NCBI GenBank assembly: GCA_964399545.1 | Contig: CAYNRG010000012.1 | Span: 1 to 33,732, forward strand | DNA length: 33,732 bases | Source: CAYNRG01 sp964399545 | Lineage (GTDB): Bacteria > Bacillota_I > Bacilli_A > Erysipelotrichales > Erysipelotrichaceae | Reading direction: 5' to 3' | Part shown: in pieces, positions 7,799-15,957 of the stretch | How the letters are laid out: each line of letters opens with the position of its first letter | Numbering within the stretch: position 1 is the first letter of the stretch | Position numbers and translations under genes: made by a program | The notes under the pieces: model-generated | The model's input: only the letters and a program-made list of their open reading frames with translations | The model's database searches: none | What the model was told of the DNA's origin: nothing

Positions 7799-9977
7799 GT
7801 TCCAGTTCCTCCTTGCTTAGTTGTGAAGAAGCGATTTCTTGATAGACTTTACAATTCTTTAAAAGTGTATCATGAGTTCCGATTCCAACCATTCGTCCTT
7901 CATCAAGAACAATGATTTTATCTGCGTCGATAATAGAACTAATTCGCTGTGCGACAATTAAGACCGTCTTTTTTGCTTCTTTTGTAAAAAGATTTAAAGC
8001 ATGTCGTAATTTTGCATCGGTTGTATAATCAAGTGCAGAGAAAGAATCATCAAAGATATAAATATCTGGATTTTTTGTAATAGCCCGTGCAATGGATAAG
8101 CGCTGTTTTTGTCCGCCTGAAACATTGGTTCCACCTTGAGCGATGGGGCTTTGAATCTGCAATGGCTTGGAGTCGATAAATTCTTTAGATTGCGAAATGT
8201 TGATGGCAGTTTGGATCATATCCTTACTGGCATTTTCATCAGCATAAAGCAAGTTCGACTCAATTGTTCCAGAGAAGAGAACTCCTTTTTGAGGAACATA
8301 GCCGATACGTGCTCTTAAATCGTGCTGCTTAAATTTTTGTATGTTAATTCCACCATAAGTAATACTTCCTTTGGTGATTTCAAAAAAGCGCGGAAGTAAA
8401 TTCACTAAGGTAGATTTTCCAGAACCTGTACTTCCGATAAAGGCAACAGTTTCACCAGGGGAAGCAGTGAAGTGAATATCTTTTAAGACATATTCTTCGG
8501 CTTTTGGATATTTGAAGAATACATGATTAAATGAAATCTCTTGATTTTCCAACGGAAGAGATAGGGCTTCTTTGGGATCAAGGATAGATGGTTGAGTTTC
8601 TAGAACCTCAACGATACGTGTTGCAGAAACTGAAGAACGAGGAAGGATAATGGCAATTACAGAAACCATAATGAAACTCATAAGTATTTGCATAGAGTAC
8701 TGAATAAAGGCCATCATTTCCCCAACATGCATTAATCCAAGGTCGATTTGTTGAGTTCCGTACCAAACCACAAGAAGAGTGGATACATTCATCACAAGCA
8801 TCATAATTGGAAATAGAGAAGACATTAAACGGCTTACAAATAAATTGACTTTTGTTATATCTGTATTTGCGATGGAGAACCGTTTTTCTTCTTGTTTTTG
8901 AGTGTTAAAAGCACGAATGACAAGCATTCCGCCAAGATACTCTCTCATTACTAAATTGAGGCGATCGATTAATTTTTGGATGGTTTTAAATTTAGGTAAA
9001 GCGAGTAAAAAACTAACGAGTAAGACAATAAGTAAAATGGCGACGATAAGTCCTAGAATCCAGAGCATACTAGGATATTTAACTACTTTACCAATAGCTC
9101 CGATTCCCATTAAAGGAGCAAAAAGAACCATTCTAAAAATCATTGTCAGAACTTGTTGGATTTGTTGGACATCGTTAGTTGTCCTAGTGATTAATGAAGA
9201 GGCAGAGAACTTTCCAAACTCATCACTGGAGAAAGACTCTACTTTTTCAAAGACATCTTTACGAATGTCGCGTGCAATTTTTGCGGCTACTTTGCTTGCT
9301 AGATAAGCTGAAATCATGGCGGCAACAGCTCCAAGAAGTGCGATAAACAACATGATGACTCCTCTTTGATAAATGAAGTCAGATTGAATTTTATCCGTAT
9401 TCATACCTAAATTAGTATAAATTTGTTTTGTTAACAATCTGCCTGCACTTCGCAAATTATCATCAGAATAGGTAAGAAATTCCTTTTGTATTGCGGATTG
9501 AGTGATTGGAAGTAAATCGGGTTGCGACTGTAATGCAGTCCATATATCAATATCACCAGGCAGATTCAACTGAGTAGCAATTTCTGGGTTAGATAAGGCT
9601 TGTATAGACAAAAGAGCTTTCGCCATATCTGTCTCAAATTCAGAGTCAAAGGGGGCAGTTGCGACAAAAATTGCACTCTTTTGATTAGCCGGATATAAGG
9701 AAAGGTAGCTTTCTGTATTTGCTGGAACTAAAGAATAGTGCTTATTGAGCTGTTGAGCTTGATCTTCTGTACTTAACAATAGAAGCTTGTTGAAGGTCTC
9801 TTCATCAATGGCTTCAGGGATGCTTGAAGAAATACCGCCGAATTGAATTCCTCCTGAAACAATGGAGGACATGGCATCGGGCAAGGCTAGCTCAGCCTGC
9901 ACTTGTCCAAAGACAAAAATAAAAATACAGGTAATAGAAAAGAGATAGGGTTTCGTATATTTTAAAAGTTTTTTCAT
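7779..9977 (-). CDS. Heterodimeric ABC exporter, subunit with a degenerate ATP site and a large extracellular insert
   Basis: This 732-residue half-transporter is about 110 residues longer than its partner. The extra length lies between membrane helix 1 (about 10-28) and helix 2 (about 206-226), giving a polar, probably extracytoplasmic domain of about 175 residues. The nucleotide-binding domain has Walker A GSTGSGKST (515-523) and a canonical signature VSGGQ (619-623). Walker B is IYIFDD with Asp-644 in place of the catalytic Glu, and Gln-677 replaces the switch His. Such asymmetry is known for heterodimeric exporters (TM287/288, BmrCD, LmrCD). It is the first gene of the operon, read away from the palindromic operator shared with the TetR gene. 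Confidence 0.92.
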   Translation of the reverse strand: MKKLLKYTKPYLFSITCIFIFVFGQVQAELALPDAMSSIVSGGIQFGGISSSIPEAIDEETFNKLLLLSTEDQAQQLNKHYSLVPANTESYLSLYPANQKSAIFVATAPFDSEFETDMAKALLSIQALSNPEIATQLNLPGDIDIWTALQSQPDLLPITQSAIQKEFLTYSDDNLRSAGRLLTKQIYTNLGMNTDKIQSDFIYQRGVIMLFIALLGAVAAMISAYLASKVAAKIARDIRKDVFEKVESFSSDEFGKFSASSLITRTTNDVQQIQQVLTMIFRMVLFAPLMGIGAIGKVVKYPSMLWILGLIVAILLIVLLVSFLLALPKFKTIQKLIDRLNLVMREYLGGMLVIRAFNTQKQEEKRFSIANTDITKVNLFVSRLMSSLFPIMMLVMNVSTLLVVWYGTQQIDLGLMHVGEMMAFIQYSMQILMSFIMVSVIAIILPRSSVSATRIVEVLETQPSILDPKEALSLPLENQEISFNHVFFKYPKAEEYVLKDIHFTASPGETVAFIGSTGSGKSTLVNLLPRFFEITKGSITYGGINIQKFKQHDLRARIGYVPQKGVLFSGTIESNLLYADENASKDMIQTAINISQSKEFIDSKPLQIQSPIAQGGTNVSGGQKQRLSIARAITKNPDIYIFDDSFSALDYTTDAKLRHALNLFTKEAKKTVLIVAQRISSIIDADKIIVLDEGRMVGIGTHDTLLKNCKVYQEIASSQLSKEELEHDNQSK

Positions 9978-9994
9978 AAAAGTAATGACCTTTC

Positions 9995-10034
9995 TAGACG
10001 TTTTTATATTACCATGGTAATATAAAAACGTAAA
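9995..10034. promoter_or_regulatory. 34-bp palindromic operator with overlapping divergent promoters
   Basis: A perfect palindrome occupies 9998-10031, centred on CCATGG between 10014 and 10015. Forward promoter (TetR gene): TAGACG (9995-10000), 17-base spacer, TAATAT (10018-10023). Reverse promoter (ABC operon): TTTACG (complement of 10029-10034), 17-base spacer, TAATAT (complement of 10006-10011). The two promoters share the same core, so one repressor dimer could close both. A further ATTACCAT half-site, identical to the one in the palindrome (10008-10015), sits at 10038-10045. Confidence 0.75.
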
Positions 10035-10071
10035 CTAATTACCATTAAGTTTTGAAAATAGGAGAAAACTT

Positions 10072-10644
10072 ATGAGAGAAACTAAGAAAAAAATAGAAAT
10101 TCAAGATAAGGCAATCACTCTTTTTAAAGAAAGAGGCTATGACCAAGTTACTTTAAATGATATTTGTAAGGCGGCGAATGTATCTAAAAACACATTTTAT
10201 TATTACTTTAAGTCAAAGGAATCATTACTGAAAGTTGTTTTAAGAGAAAAAAGAGTGTCTCAAGAAGATCTTGCGGAATTATTTTTGATTGAAAGTCCAT
10301 ATGAGCAATATTGCATGTTGGTTCGACACCATATTTGCTATTTTAAAAAATGTGGTAAAGAAATTATGAAAAGGATTTTAGTTGAAAAATTAAGCACCTC
10401 ATATGGTGAAGAAGAAAAAGAACAAAGGCAGGGGATGTTGCTTCTTCAAGAGACGATTTTGAGAAGAGCTCAAGAAGCGGGTGAAATCAAGAGTCGGGTG
10501 GATCCGCACATCTTAGCAAAAGCTGGAATTTCTTTATTGATTGGACTTTCTCAAATTTGGACTACTGATGAAAAGGTAAGTTTTGATTTAGAGGAGGAGT
10601 TTTTTGATTTGCTAGATGCATTAATGCAAAGAGGTGAAGAATAG
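10072..10644 (+). CDS. TetR/AcrR family transcriptional regulator
   Basis: The 190-residue protein has a TetR-type helix-turn-helix at about residues 25-46 (VTLNDICKAANVSKNTFYYYF), followed by an all-helical ligand-binding and dimerisation domain. AGGAGA precedes the ATG. It is divergent from the ABC exporter operon, and the spacer holds a long palindrome overlapping both promoters, so the protein very probably represses its own gene and the exporter until a ligand (possibly an exported compound) releases it. This link is inferred from arrangement; the ligand cannot be predicted. Confidence 0.92.
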   Translation: MRETKKKIEIQDKAITLFKERGYDQVTLNDICKAANVSKNTFYYYFKSKESLLKVVLREKRVSQEDLAELFLIESPYEQYCMLVRHHICYFKKCGKEIMKRILVEKLSTSYGEEEKEQRQGMLLLQETILRRAQEAGEIKSRVDPHILAKAGISLLIGLSQIWTTDEKVSFDLEEEFFDLLDALMQRGEE

Positions 10645-10690
10645 CTGTTTTAATAAAAAGTTATTTTTTAATTAGAAAGGTCGAAACTTA

Positions 10691-10719
10691 TTGACAAAAG
10701 AGGAAGATTGGATTATCAT
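10691..10719 (+). promoter_or_regulatory. Consensus promoter of the str (rpsL) operon
   Basis: A perfect TTGACA (10691-10696) is followed by a 17-base spacer and TATCAT (10714-10719), five of six matches to the -10 consensus. Transcription would begin near 10726, giving an rpsL leader of about 100 bases. Confidence 0.85.
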
Positions 10720-10725
10720 AGAAAA

Positions 10726-10828
10726 GCTTAGCAATAAATTTGAAGGTTCCCATAGGAGGAACTAATCTTTAGGCTAAAGTATGGCACGCTTGGTAGTGTG
10801 TACTTAAAATTCGAAAGGAGAAATTTTA
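10726..10828 (+). promoter_or_regulatory. rpsL mRNA leader with small hairpins and a possible 8-codon leader ORF
   Basis: The leader contains three short inverted repeats: GTTCC/GGAAC around a 7-base loop (about 10745-10761), CTTTA/TAAAG (10767-10771 and 10775-10779) and GCACGC/GTGTGT with two G-U pairs (about 10784-10801). An internal AGGAGG at about 10754 has no start codon at a useful distance. An ATG at 10781 opens a short frame encoding MARLVVCT that stops at 10807, just before the rpsL Shine-Dalgarno site. It could be an autoregulatory leader, but no known leader family is recognised. Confidence 0.4.
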
Positions 10829-11248
10829 ATGCCAACAATTAACCAGTTAGTACGTAAAGGTCGTACCAATAAAGTATGGAAATCAAAATCACCTGCTTTA
10901 AATAAAGGGTATAACTCACTAAAAAGGACAACAACTAATTTATCTAGTCCACAAAAAAGAGGGGTTTGTACTCGTGTTGGGACGATGACACCAAAAAAAC
11001 CAAACTCAGCAATGCGTAAATATGCGCGTGTGCGTTTGAGCAATGGAATGGAAGTAACAGCTTATATTCCAGGAATTGGTCATAACTTACAAGAGCATAG
11101 TGTAGTTATGATTCGTGGAGGACGTATCAAGGATTTACCAGGGGTACGTTACCATATTGTTCGCGGAACTTTGGACTGCGCTGGAGTTAATGAACGTAGA
11201 CAATCTCGTTCATTATACGGAGCGAAAAGGCCAAAGGCTGCTAAATAG
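10829..11248 (+). CDS. rpsL: 30S ribosomal protein S12
   Basis: The 139-residue protein is S12 of the decoding centre, with the Gram-positive length (longer than E. coli S12 in the N-terminal third). It starts MPTINQLVRKGR. The decoding loop TPKKPNS is at residues 54-60, with Lys-56 at the classical streptomycin-resistance position in its sensitive state. The second loop GGRIKDLPGVRYH is at 97-109; Asp-102 is the position that is methylthiolated in some bacteria. It is the first gene of the str operon, and a GAAAGGAGA site precedes the ATG. Confidence 0.98.
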   Translation: MPTINQLVRKGRTNKVWKSKSPALNKGYNSLKRTTTNLSSPQKRGVCTRVGTMTPKKPNSAMRKYARVRLSNGMEVTAYIPGIGHNLQEHSVVMIRGGRIKDLPGVRYHIVRGTLDCAGVNERRQSRSLYGAKRPKAAK

Positions 11249-11265
11249 GATAGGAGGAAGAAAAT

Positions 11266-11736
11266 ATGCCAAGAAAAGGTTATATAGCAAAAAGAGATGT
11301 ACTTGCAGATCCTATTTACAATTCGAAGCTAGTTACTCGTTTAATTAACAAAATTATGCTCGATGGTAAAAGAGGAGTTGCGCAAACTATTCTATACAAT
11401 GCATTTGACATCGTAGAAGAAAAGACAGGGCAAGAACCAATGGAAGTTTTTGAAAAAGCATTAGGAAATGTAATGCCTTTACTAGAACTTAAAGTTCGTC
11501 GTGTTGGGGGAGCGAATTATCAAGTACCAATTGAAGTATCATCAGAAAGACGCTTAACGTTAGGGCTTCGCTGGTTAGTGAACTACTCACGTTTAAGAAA
11601 TGAAAAAACAATGGAGCAACGCTTAGCAAATGAAATTATTGATGCTGCTAATGGTAGCGGAGCTTCAGTGAAGAAAAAAGATGACATCCACAGAATGGCT
11701 GAGGCAAATAAAGCTTTCGCTCATTATCGCTGGTAG
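11266..11736 (+). CDS. rpsG: 30S ribosomal protein S7
   Basis: The 156-residue product matches S7, a primary 16S rRNA binding protein that nucleates the 30S head. Typical are the start MPRKGYIAKRDV, the block NKIMLDGKRGVAQ, the VRRVGGANYQVPIEV strand pair, and the C-terminal HRMAEANKAFAHYRW. It lies 17 bases after rpsL with an AGGAGG site, and 21 bases before fusA. In E. coli S7 represses its own operon through the rpsL-rpsG spacer; the spacer here is much shorter, so that mechanism is unlikely. Confidence 0.98.
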   Translation: MPRKGYIAKRDVLADPIYNSKLVTRLINKIMLDGKRGVAQTILYNAFDIVEEKTGQEPMEVFEKALGNVMPLLELKVRRVGGANYQVPIEVSSERRLTLGLRWLVNYSRLRNEKTMEQRLANEIIDAANGSGASVKKKDDIHRMAEANKAFAHYRW

Positions 11737-11757
11737 GATTAGAAGGAGAAATCAGTT

Positions 11758-13833
11758 ATGGCACGTGAATTTGATTTATTACACACCAGAAATATCGGGA
11801 TCATGGCACACATTGATGCTGGTAAAACAACGACAACTGAGCGTATCCTATACTACACAGGAAAAACTCATAAAATTGGAGAAACTCATGATGGAGCTTC
11901 TCAAATGGACTGGATGGCACAAGAACAAGAAAGAGGAATTACAATTACCTCTGCTGCAACAACAGCAACTTGGAAAGAACATCGTATCAACGTTATCGAT
12001 ACTCCAGGGCACGTAGACTTTACTGTTGAAGTTGAGCGTTCTCTTCGTGTATTGGATGGAGCGGTAGCAGTATTGGATGCAAAAGCGGGAGTTGAACCAC
12101 AAACAGAAACTGTTTGGAGACAAGCAACTACATATAAAGTTCCGCGTGTTGTATTCTGTAATAAGATGGATGCGACTGGTGCAGACTTTATGATGTCTGT
12201 AAATTCAATTGGAAATCGTTTAGGGGCTAAAGCGGCTGCGATTCAATTGCCAATTGGAGCAGAAAATACATTTAGAGGAATTATTGACCTTGTTGAAAAT
12301 AAGCAACATATGTATAAGAATGACTTAGGAACAGATATTGAAACTACAGAAATTTCTGAAGAATTCAAGTCAGAAGCTGCAGAATTACGTCAAAAATTGA
12401 TTGAAATGATTGCAGACTATGATGATGAATTAATGATGAAAGTTCTTGAAGGAGAAGAGCCGACAGTTGAAGAAATTAAAGCTGCGATTCGTAAAGGAGT
12501 TCTTTCTTCTGAGTTTTTCCCAGTTATGTGTGGTTCAGCTTACAAGAACAAAGGTGTTCAGTTAATGTTAGATGCGGTTCTAGCTTACCTTCCATCACCA
12601 TTGGATATCCCAGCAATTAAAGGGGTAACTGAAGATGGTGAAGAAGAGGAAAGAAAAGCAGATGATAAAGAGCCTTTTGCGGCACTTGCATTTAAAGTTA
12701 TGACTGACCCATTTGTGGGGCGTTTAACTTACTTCCGTGTTTACTCAGGACAAGCAACTGCAGGAAGCTATGTCCTAAATGCTACTAAAGATACAAGAGA
12801 GCGTTTTGGACGTATTGTACAGATGCATGCTAATCACCGCGCAGAGATTGAAGAAGTTCATGCAGGGGATATTGCGGCAGCTGTAGGATTAAAAGCAACG
12901 ACAACAGGAGATACATTGTGTGATGAGAAACATCCGATTGTTCTTGAATCGATGGTGTTCCCAGAACCAGTTATCCAAATGTCTGTGGAACCTAAAACAA
13001 AAGCAGACTCAGATAAAATGGGTGTAGCTTTAGGAAAACTTGCAGAAGAAGATCCAACATTTAGAACTTATACAGATGAAGAAACTGGCCAAACTATCAT
13101 TGCGGGAATGGGAGAACTTCATTTAGATATTATTGTTGACCGTATGCGTCGTGAATTTAAAGTGGAAGCAAATGTAGGTACACCACAAGTTGCTTACCGT
13201 GAAACAATTCGCGAAATGGCAGAGTGTGAAGGTAAATTTGTACGTCAGTCTGGAGGACGCGGTCAATACGGACACGTTTGGATTCGCTTTGAACCAAATG
13301 AAGAAGGAAAAGGATTTGAGTTTATCGATTCTGTTGTGGGAGGAACTGTTCCACGCGAATACATTAAACCAACTCAAGACGGATTAACAACAGCATTGGA
13401 TAATGGATTAGTATTTGGTTACCCAGTTGTTGATATTAAAGCGACTTTGTTCGACGGATCATACCATGATGTGGATTCATCGGAAATGGCTTATAAAATT
13501 GCGGCAAGTATGGCTTTAAAAGAAGCGGCTAAAAAATGTAAACCTGTTTTACTAGAACCAATTATGAGTGTAGATGTTACAGCACCTGCTGAGTACTTGG
13601 GGTCAGTAATGGGAGATATTACAAAACGTCGTGGACAAATCCGTGAACAAGAAGAAATTGGAAATGCGATTAAAGTTCGTTCATTCGTACCACTTTCAGA
13701 AATGTTTGGATACTCAACAGATCTTCGCTCATTTACACAAGGGCGTGGGAACTATGTGATGCAAATGGGACATTATTCAGAGGTTCCAAAAAGCATTGCA
13801 GAGAAAATTACTAAGAAAAACGAACGCGATTAA
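11758..13833 (+). CDS. fusA: Translation elongation factor G
   Basis: At 691 residues this is a full-length EF-G, the GTPase that moves tRNA and mRNA through the ribosome after peptide-bond formation. GTPase motifs are all present: AHIDAGKTT (17-25), the RGIT switch (59-62), DTPGH (81-85) and NKMD (135-138). The domain IV region VAYRETI...SGGRGQYGHVWI and the C-terminal RSFTQGRGNYVMQ are also typical. It is third in the str operon, with an AAGGAGA site. A separate promoter for tuf follows it. Confidence 0.98.
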   Translation: MAREFDLLHTRNIGIMAHIDAGKTTTTERILYYTGKTHKIGETHDGASQMDWMAQEQERGITITSAATTATWKEHRINVIDTPGHVDFTVEVERSLRVLDGAVAVLDAKAGVEPQTETVWRQATTYKVPRVVFCNKMDATGADFMMSVNSIGNRLGAKAAAIQLPIGAENTFRGIIDLVENKQHMYKNDLGTDIETTEISEEFKSEAAELRQKLIEMIADYDDELMMKVLEGEEPTVEEIKAAIRKGVLSSEFFPVMCGSAYKNKGVQLMLDAVLAYLPSPLDIPAIKGVTEDGEEEERKADDKEPFAALAFKVMTDPFVGRLTYFRVYSGQATAGSYVLNATKDTRERFGRIVQMHANHRAEIEEVHAGDIAAAVGLKATTTGDTLCDEKHPIVLESMVFPEPVIQMSVEPKTKADSDKMGVALGKLAEEDPTFRTYTDEETGQTIIAGMGELHLDIIVDRMRREFKVEANVGTPQVAYRETIREMAECEGKFVRQSGGRGQYGHVWIRFEPNEEGKGFEFIDSVVGGTVPREYIKPTQDGLTTALDNGLVFGYPVVDIKATLFDGSYHDVDSSEMAYKIAASMALKEAAKKCKPVLLEPIMSVDVTAPAEYLGSVMGDITKRRGQIREQEEIGNAIKVRSFVPLSEMFGYSTDLRSFTQGRGNYVMQMGHYSEVPKSIAEKITKKNERD

Positions 13834-13856
13834 TCAAAGAATTTACGTTTAAATCA

Positions 13857-13885
13857 TTGCATTATTGCGGCGTTTGGCTTAAAAT
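13857..13885 (+). promoter_or_regulatory. Internal promoter for tuf
   Basis: TTGCAT (13857-13862), 17-base spacer, TAAAAT (13880-13885), in the 94-base fusA-tuf gap. It would give tuf an mRNA with a leader of about 36 bases, independent of the str operon, matching the need for EF-Tu in large excess over EF-G. Confidence 0.7.
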
Positions 13886-13927
13886 AGATTTGAAAAAGAA
13901 AGATAAATATTAGGAGGAATTTGCAAA

Positions 13928-15112
13928 ATGGCAAAACAAAAATTTGACAGAAGTAAAGAACACGTTAATATTGGAACTATTGGACACGTTGACCATGGTA
14001 AAACAACATTAACAGCAGCGATTACAAACCACTTAGCTAAATCAGGAAAAGCTGAAGCTAGAAACTATGACCAAATCGATGGAGCACCTGAAGAAAAAGA
14101 ACGCGGAATTACAATCAACACTGCACACGTTGAGTATGAAACAGATGCTCGTCACTATGCGCACGTTGACTGCCCAGGACATGCTGACTATATCAAAAAC
14201 ATGATTACAGGAGCAGCGCAAATGGATGGTTCAATCATCGTTGTTGCGGCAACTGATGGACCGATGCCACAAACACGTGAGCATATCCTACTTGCTCGCC
14301 AAGTTGGAGTACCTCGCATGGTTGTATTCTTAAACAAATGTGACATGGTTGAAGACGAAGAGTTAATCGATCTTGTTGAAATGGAAGTTCGTGAACTTCT
14401 TAATGAATATGGATTTGAAGGAGATGATACTCCAGTAATCCGTGGTTCAGCATTAAAATCTCTTGAAGGAGATGATGCATGGGCTGCTAAAATTGATGAA
14501 TTAATGAATGCGGTTGATACATGGATCCCAACTCCAGAACATGAAACTGACAAACCATTCCTTATGGCTGTGGAAGATGTATTCACAATCACAGGACGTG
14601 GAACAGTTGCAACTGGACGTGTTGAACGTGGAAAACTTAACTTGAATGAAGAAGTTGAAATCGTAGGTATTCACGATACAAAGAAAACAGTAGTTACAGG
14701 AATCGAAATGTTCCGTAAATTATTGGATTATGCTGAAGCAGGAGATAACATTGGAGCGCTTCTTCGTGGGGTTTCTCGTGAAGAAATCGAGCGTGGACAA
14801 TGTCTTGCAAAGCCTGGAACAATCACTCCACATACAGAGTTCAAAGCTCAAGTATACGTATTAACTAAAGAAGAGGGTGGACGTCATACACCATTCGTAA
14901 GTAACTACCGTCCTCAATTTTACTTCCGTACAACAGATGTTACAGGAGTAATCAAGCTTCCAGAAGGAACTGAAATGGTTATGCCTGGAGACAACATTGA
15001 AATGACTGTTGAATTAATCGCGCCAATCGCGGTTGAACAAGGATCTAAATTCTCTATCCGTGAAGGTGGAAGAACTGTAGGATCTGGAAACGTTACAGAA
15101 ATCGTTAAATAA
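13928..15112 (+). CDS. tuf: Translation elongation factor Tu
   Basis: The 394-residue product is a complete EF-Tu, which delivers aminoacyl-tRNA to the ribosome as a GTP complex. Visible are GHVDHGKTT (19-27), the RGITINTAHVEY effector region (59-70), DCPGHADY (81-88, catalytic His-85) and NKCD (136-139). Domains 2 and 3 are intact up to the C-terminal GSGNVTEIVK. The N-terminus AKQKFDRSKEHVN is of the kind seen in Erysipelotrichia and relatives. AGGAGG precedes the ATG, an internal promoter lies upstream, and a terminator follows. Confidence 0.98.
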   Translation: MAKQKFDRSKEHVNIGTIGHVDHGKTTLTAAITNHLAKSGKAEARNYDQIDGAPEEKERGITINTAHVEYETDARHYAHVDCPGHADYIKNMITGAAQMDGSIIVVAATDGPMPQTREHILLARQVGVPRMVVFLNKCDMVEDEELIDLVEMEVRELLNEYGFEGDDTPVIRGSALKSLEGDDAWAAKIDELMNAVDTWIPTPEHETDKPFLMAVEDVFTITGRGTVATGRVERGKLNLNEEVEIVGIHDTKKTVVTGIEMFRKLLDYAEAGDNIGALLRGVSREEIERGQCLAKPGTITPHTEFKAQVYVLTKEEGGRHTPFVSNYRPQFYFRTTDVTGVIKLPEGTEMVMPGDNIEMTVELIAPIAVEQGSKFSIREGGRTVGSGNVTEIVK

Positions 15113-15126
15113 GATTTTCAATATTT

Positions 15127-15158
15127 AAAATGGATATCCGCAAGGATGTCCGTTTTCT
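15127..15158 (+). terminator. Terminator of the str operon/tuf
   Basis: The hairpin arms AAAATGGATATCC (15127-15139) and GGATGTCCGTTTT (15144-15156) pair with two G-U wobbles around a GCAA tetraloop, followed by CT. It lies 14 bases after the tuf stop. Confidence 0.85.
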
Positions 15159-15201
15159 ATTATCGGCTAAATTGCAGAAGCGGATAGAAAGAGGGGTATT
15201 T

Positions 15202-15528
15202 ATGAAATTGTTTAAAGAAAGAAAAGATCAATCTTGTTGCAGTGCGAAGGAAGAAAAAAAATATTGTGATGATAGAGATTGTCTGTGTGAAATAAAGGTT
15301 TTAGGTGGCGGATGTAAAAAATGCGACCTTTTAGTTCAGAATGCAAAACAAGCAGTTGAAGAGCTGGAGGAAGATACTTGTGTTCAAAAAATTACGAATC
15401 TTCAGGAAATTGCAGAATGGGGTGTAATGATGACGCCTGCTTTGGTAATAAAAGAATCTGTTGTTTCTAGTGGGAGAGTTCCTACTGTAGAAGAAATCAA
15501 GGAGATGATTATTCGTGAAAAAGATTAG
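15202..15528 (+). CDS. Thioredoxin-like redox-active disulfide protein
   Basis: This 108-residue protein ends in a small thioredoxin-fold domain of the redox-active-disulfide (TM0996/MTH895-like) type. The strand EIKVLGGGC leads into a CKKC active site (residues 38-41), and MMTPALVI supplies the cis-proline loop (Thr-78/Pro-79). The N-terminal 30 residues are unusually rich in cysteine (12, 13, 22, 27, 29) and are not part of the fold. The ATG at 15202 has AGAGGGG upstream; an in-frame ATG at 15130 falls in the tuf terminator and is rejected. The next gene overlaps by 14 bases and encodes an arsenate-reductase-like protein, so this protein may reduce it. No metal transport gene is linked. Confidence 0.8.
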   Translation: MKLFKERKDQSCCSAKEEKKYCDDRDCLCEIKVLGGGCKKCDLLVQNAKQAVEELEEDTCVQKITNLQEIAEWGVMMTPALVIKESVVSSGRVPTVEEIKEMIIREKD

Positions 15529-15925
15529 GGTTGCTTTTGTTTGTGTACATAATTCTTGCCGTTCCCAAATGGCAGAGGCACTTGGAAAGTATTATGCCCA
15601 AGGTGTTTTTGAATCATGTAGTGCCGGAACTGAAACAAGGCCTCAAATCAATCAAGATGCAGTAAGGGTTGTGAAAAAACATTTTGGTATTGATATGAAT
15701 GAGACACAGCACTCTAAATTGATACAAGAATTGGGAGAAGTTGATATTTTGATTACTATGGGCTGTAATGTGGAATGTCCAACATTTCCATGTCGATTCC
15801 GTGAAGATTGGGGGTTAGAGGACCCATCAGGAAAATCAGAAGAAGAGTTTGTAAAAACGATGAGATTAATTGAGGAAAAAGTGAAGCAGCTAAAAAGAAG
15901 AATAGAAAATAAAGAAATTTTATAA
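15515..15925 (+). CDS. Arsenate reductase-like protein (low-molecular-weight phosphatase fold)
   Basis: The 136-residue protein begins with the phosphatase-type P-loop CVHNSCR (Cys-10 to Arg-16) in FVCVHNSCRSQMAEAL, as in thiol-coupled ArsC. The resolving region reads MGCNVECPTFPC, giving Cys-84, Cys-88 and Cys-93, and the catalytic Asp-103-Pro loop is LEDPSG. The close Cys-84/Cys-88 spacing differs from the eight-residue spacing of S. aureus ArsC. The start is a GTG with AAGGAG 10 bases upstream. It overlaps the thioredoxin-like gene by 14 bases. A protein tyrosine phosphatase is the alternative, but the extra cysteines favour ArsC. Confidence 0.85.
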   Translation: MKKIRVAFVCVHNSCRSQMAEALGKYYAQGVFESCSAGTETRPQINQDAVRVVKKHFGIDMNETQHSKLIQELGEVDILITMGCNVECPTFPCRFREDWGLEDPSGKSEEEFVKTMRLIEEKVKQLKRRIENKEIL

Positions 15926-15927
15926 TT

Positions 15928-15957
15928 AAAAAAAGTTAGCTCATCTAAGAGCTAACT
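15928..15957 (-). terminator. Terminator of the reverse-strand membrane protein gene
   Basis: Perfect 9-bp arms AGTTAGCTC (15934-15942) and GAGCTAACT (15949-15957) with a 6-base loop. On the reverse strand the stem is followed by seven T (complement of 15928-15934) and it begins inside the stop codon of the membrane-protein gene. On the forward strand it follows the arsenate-reductase-like gene but has no T-run, so it may only partly stop that transcript. Confidence 0.8.

Noticed and set aside
8902..9306. Forward 134-codon frame inside the 732-residue ABC subunit gene
   Set aside because: It is opposite a well-supported membrane domain and has no recognisable product.
14188..14592. Reverse-strand 134-codon frame inside tuf
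   Set aside because: It is a shadow of the conserved, codon-biased EF-Tu sequence.
15130..15201. Start of the thioredoxin-like gene at 15130
   Set aside because: This start is within the tuf terminator stem.
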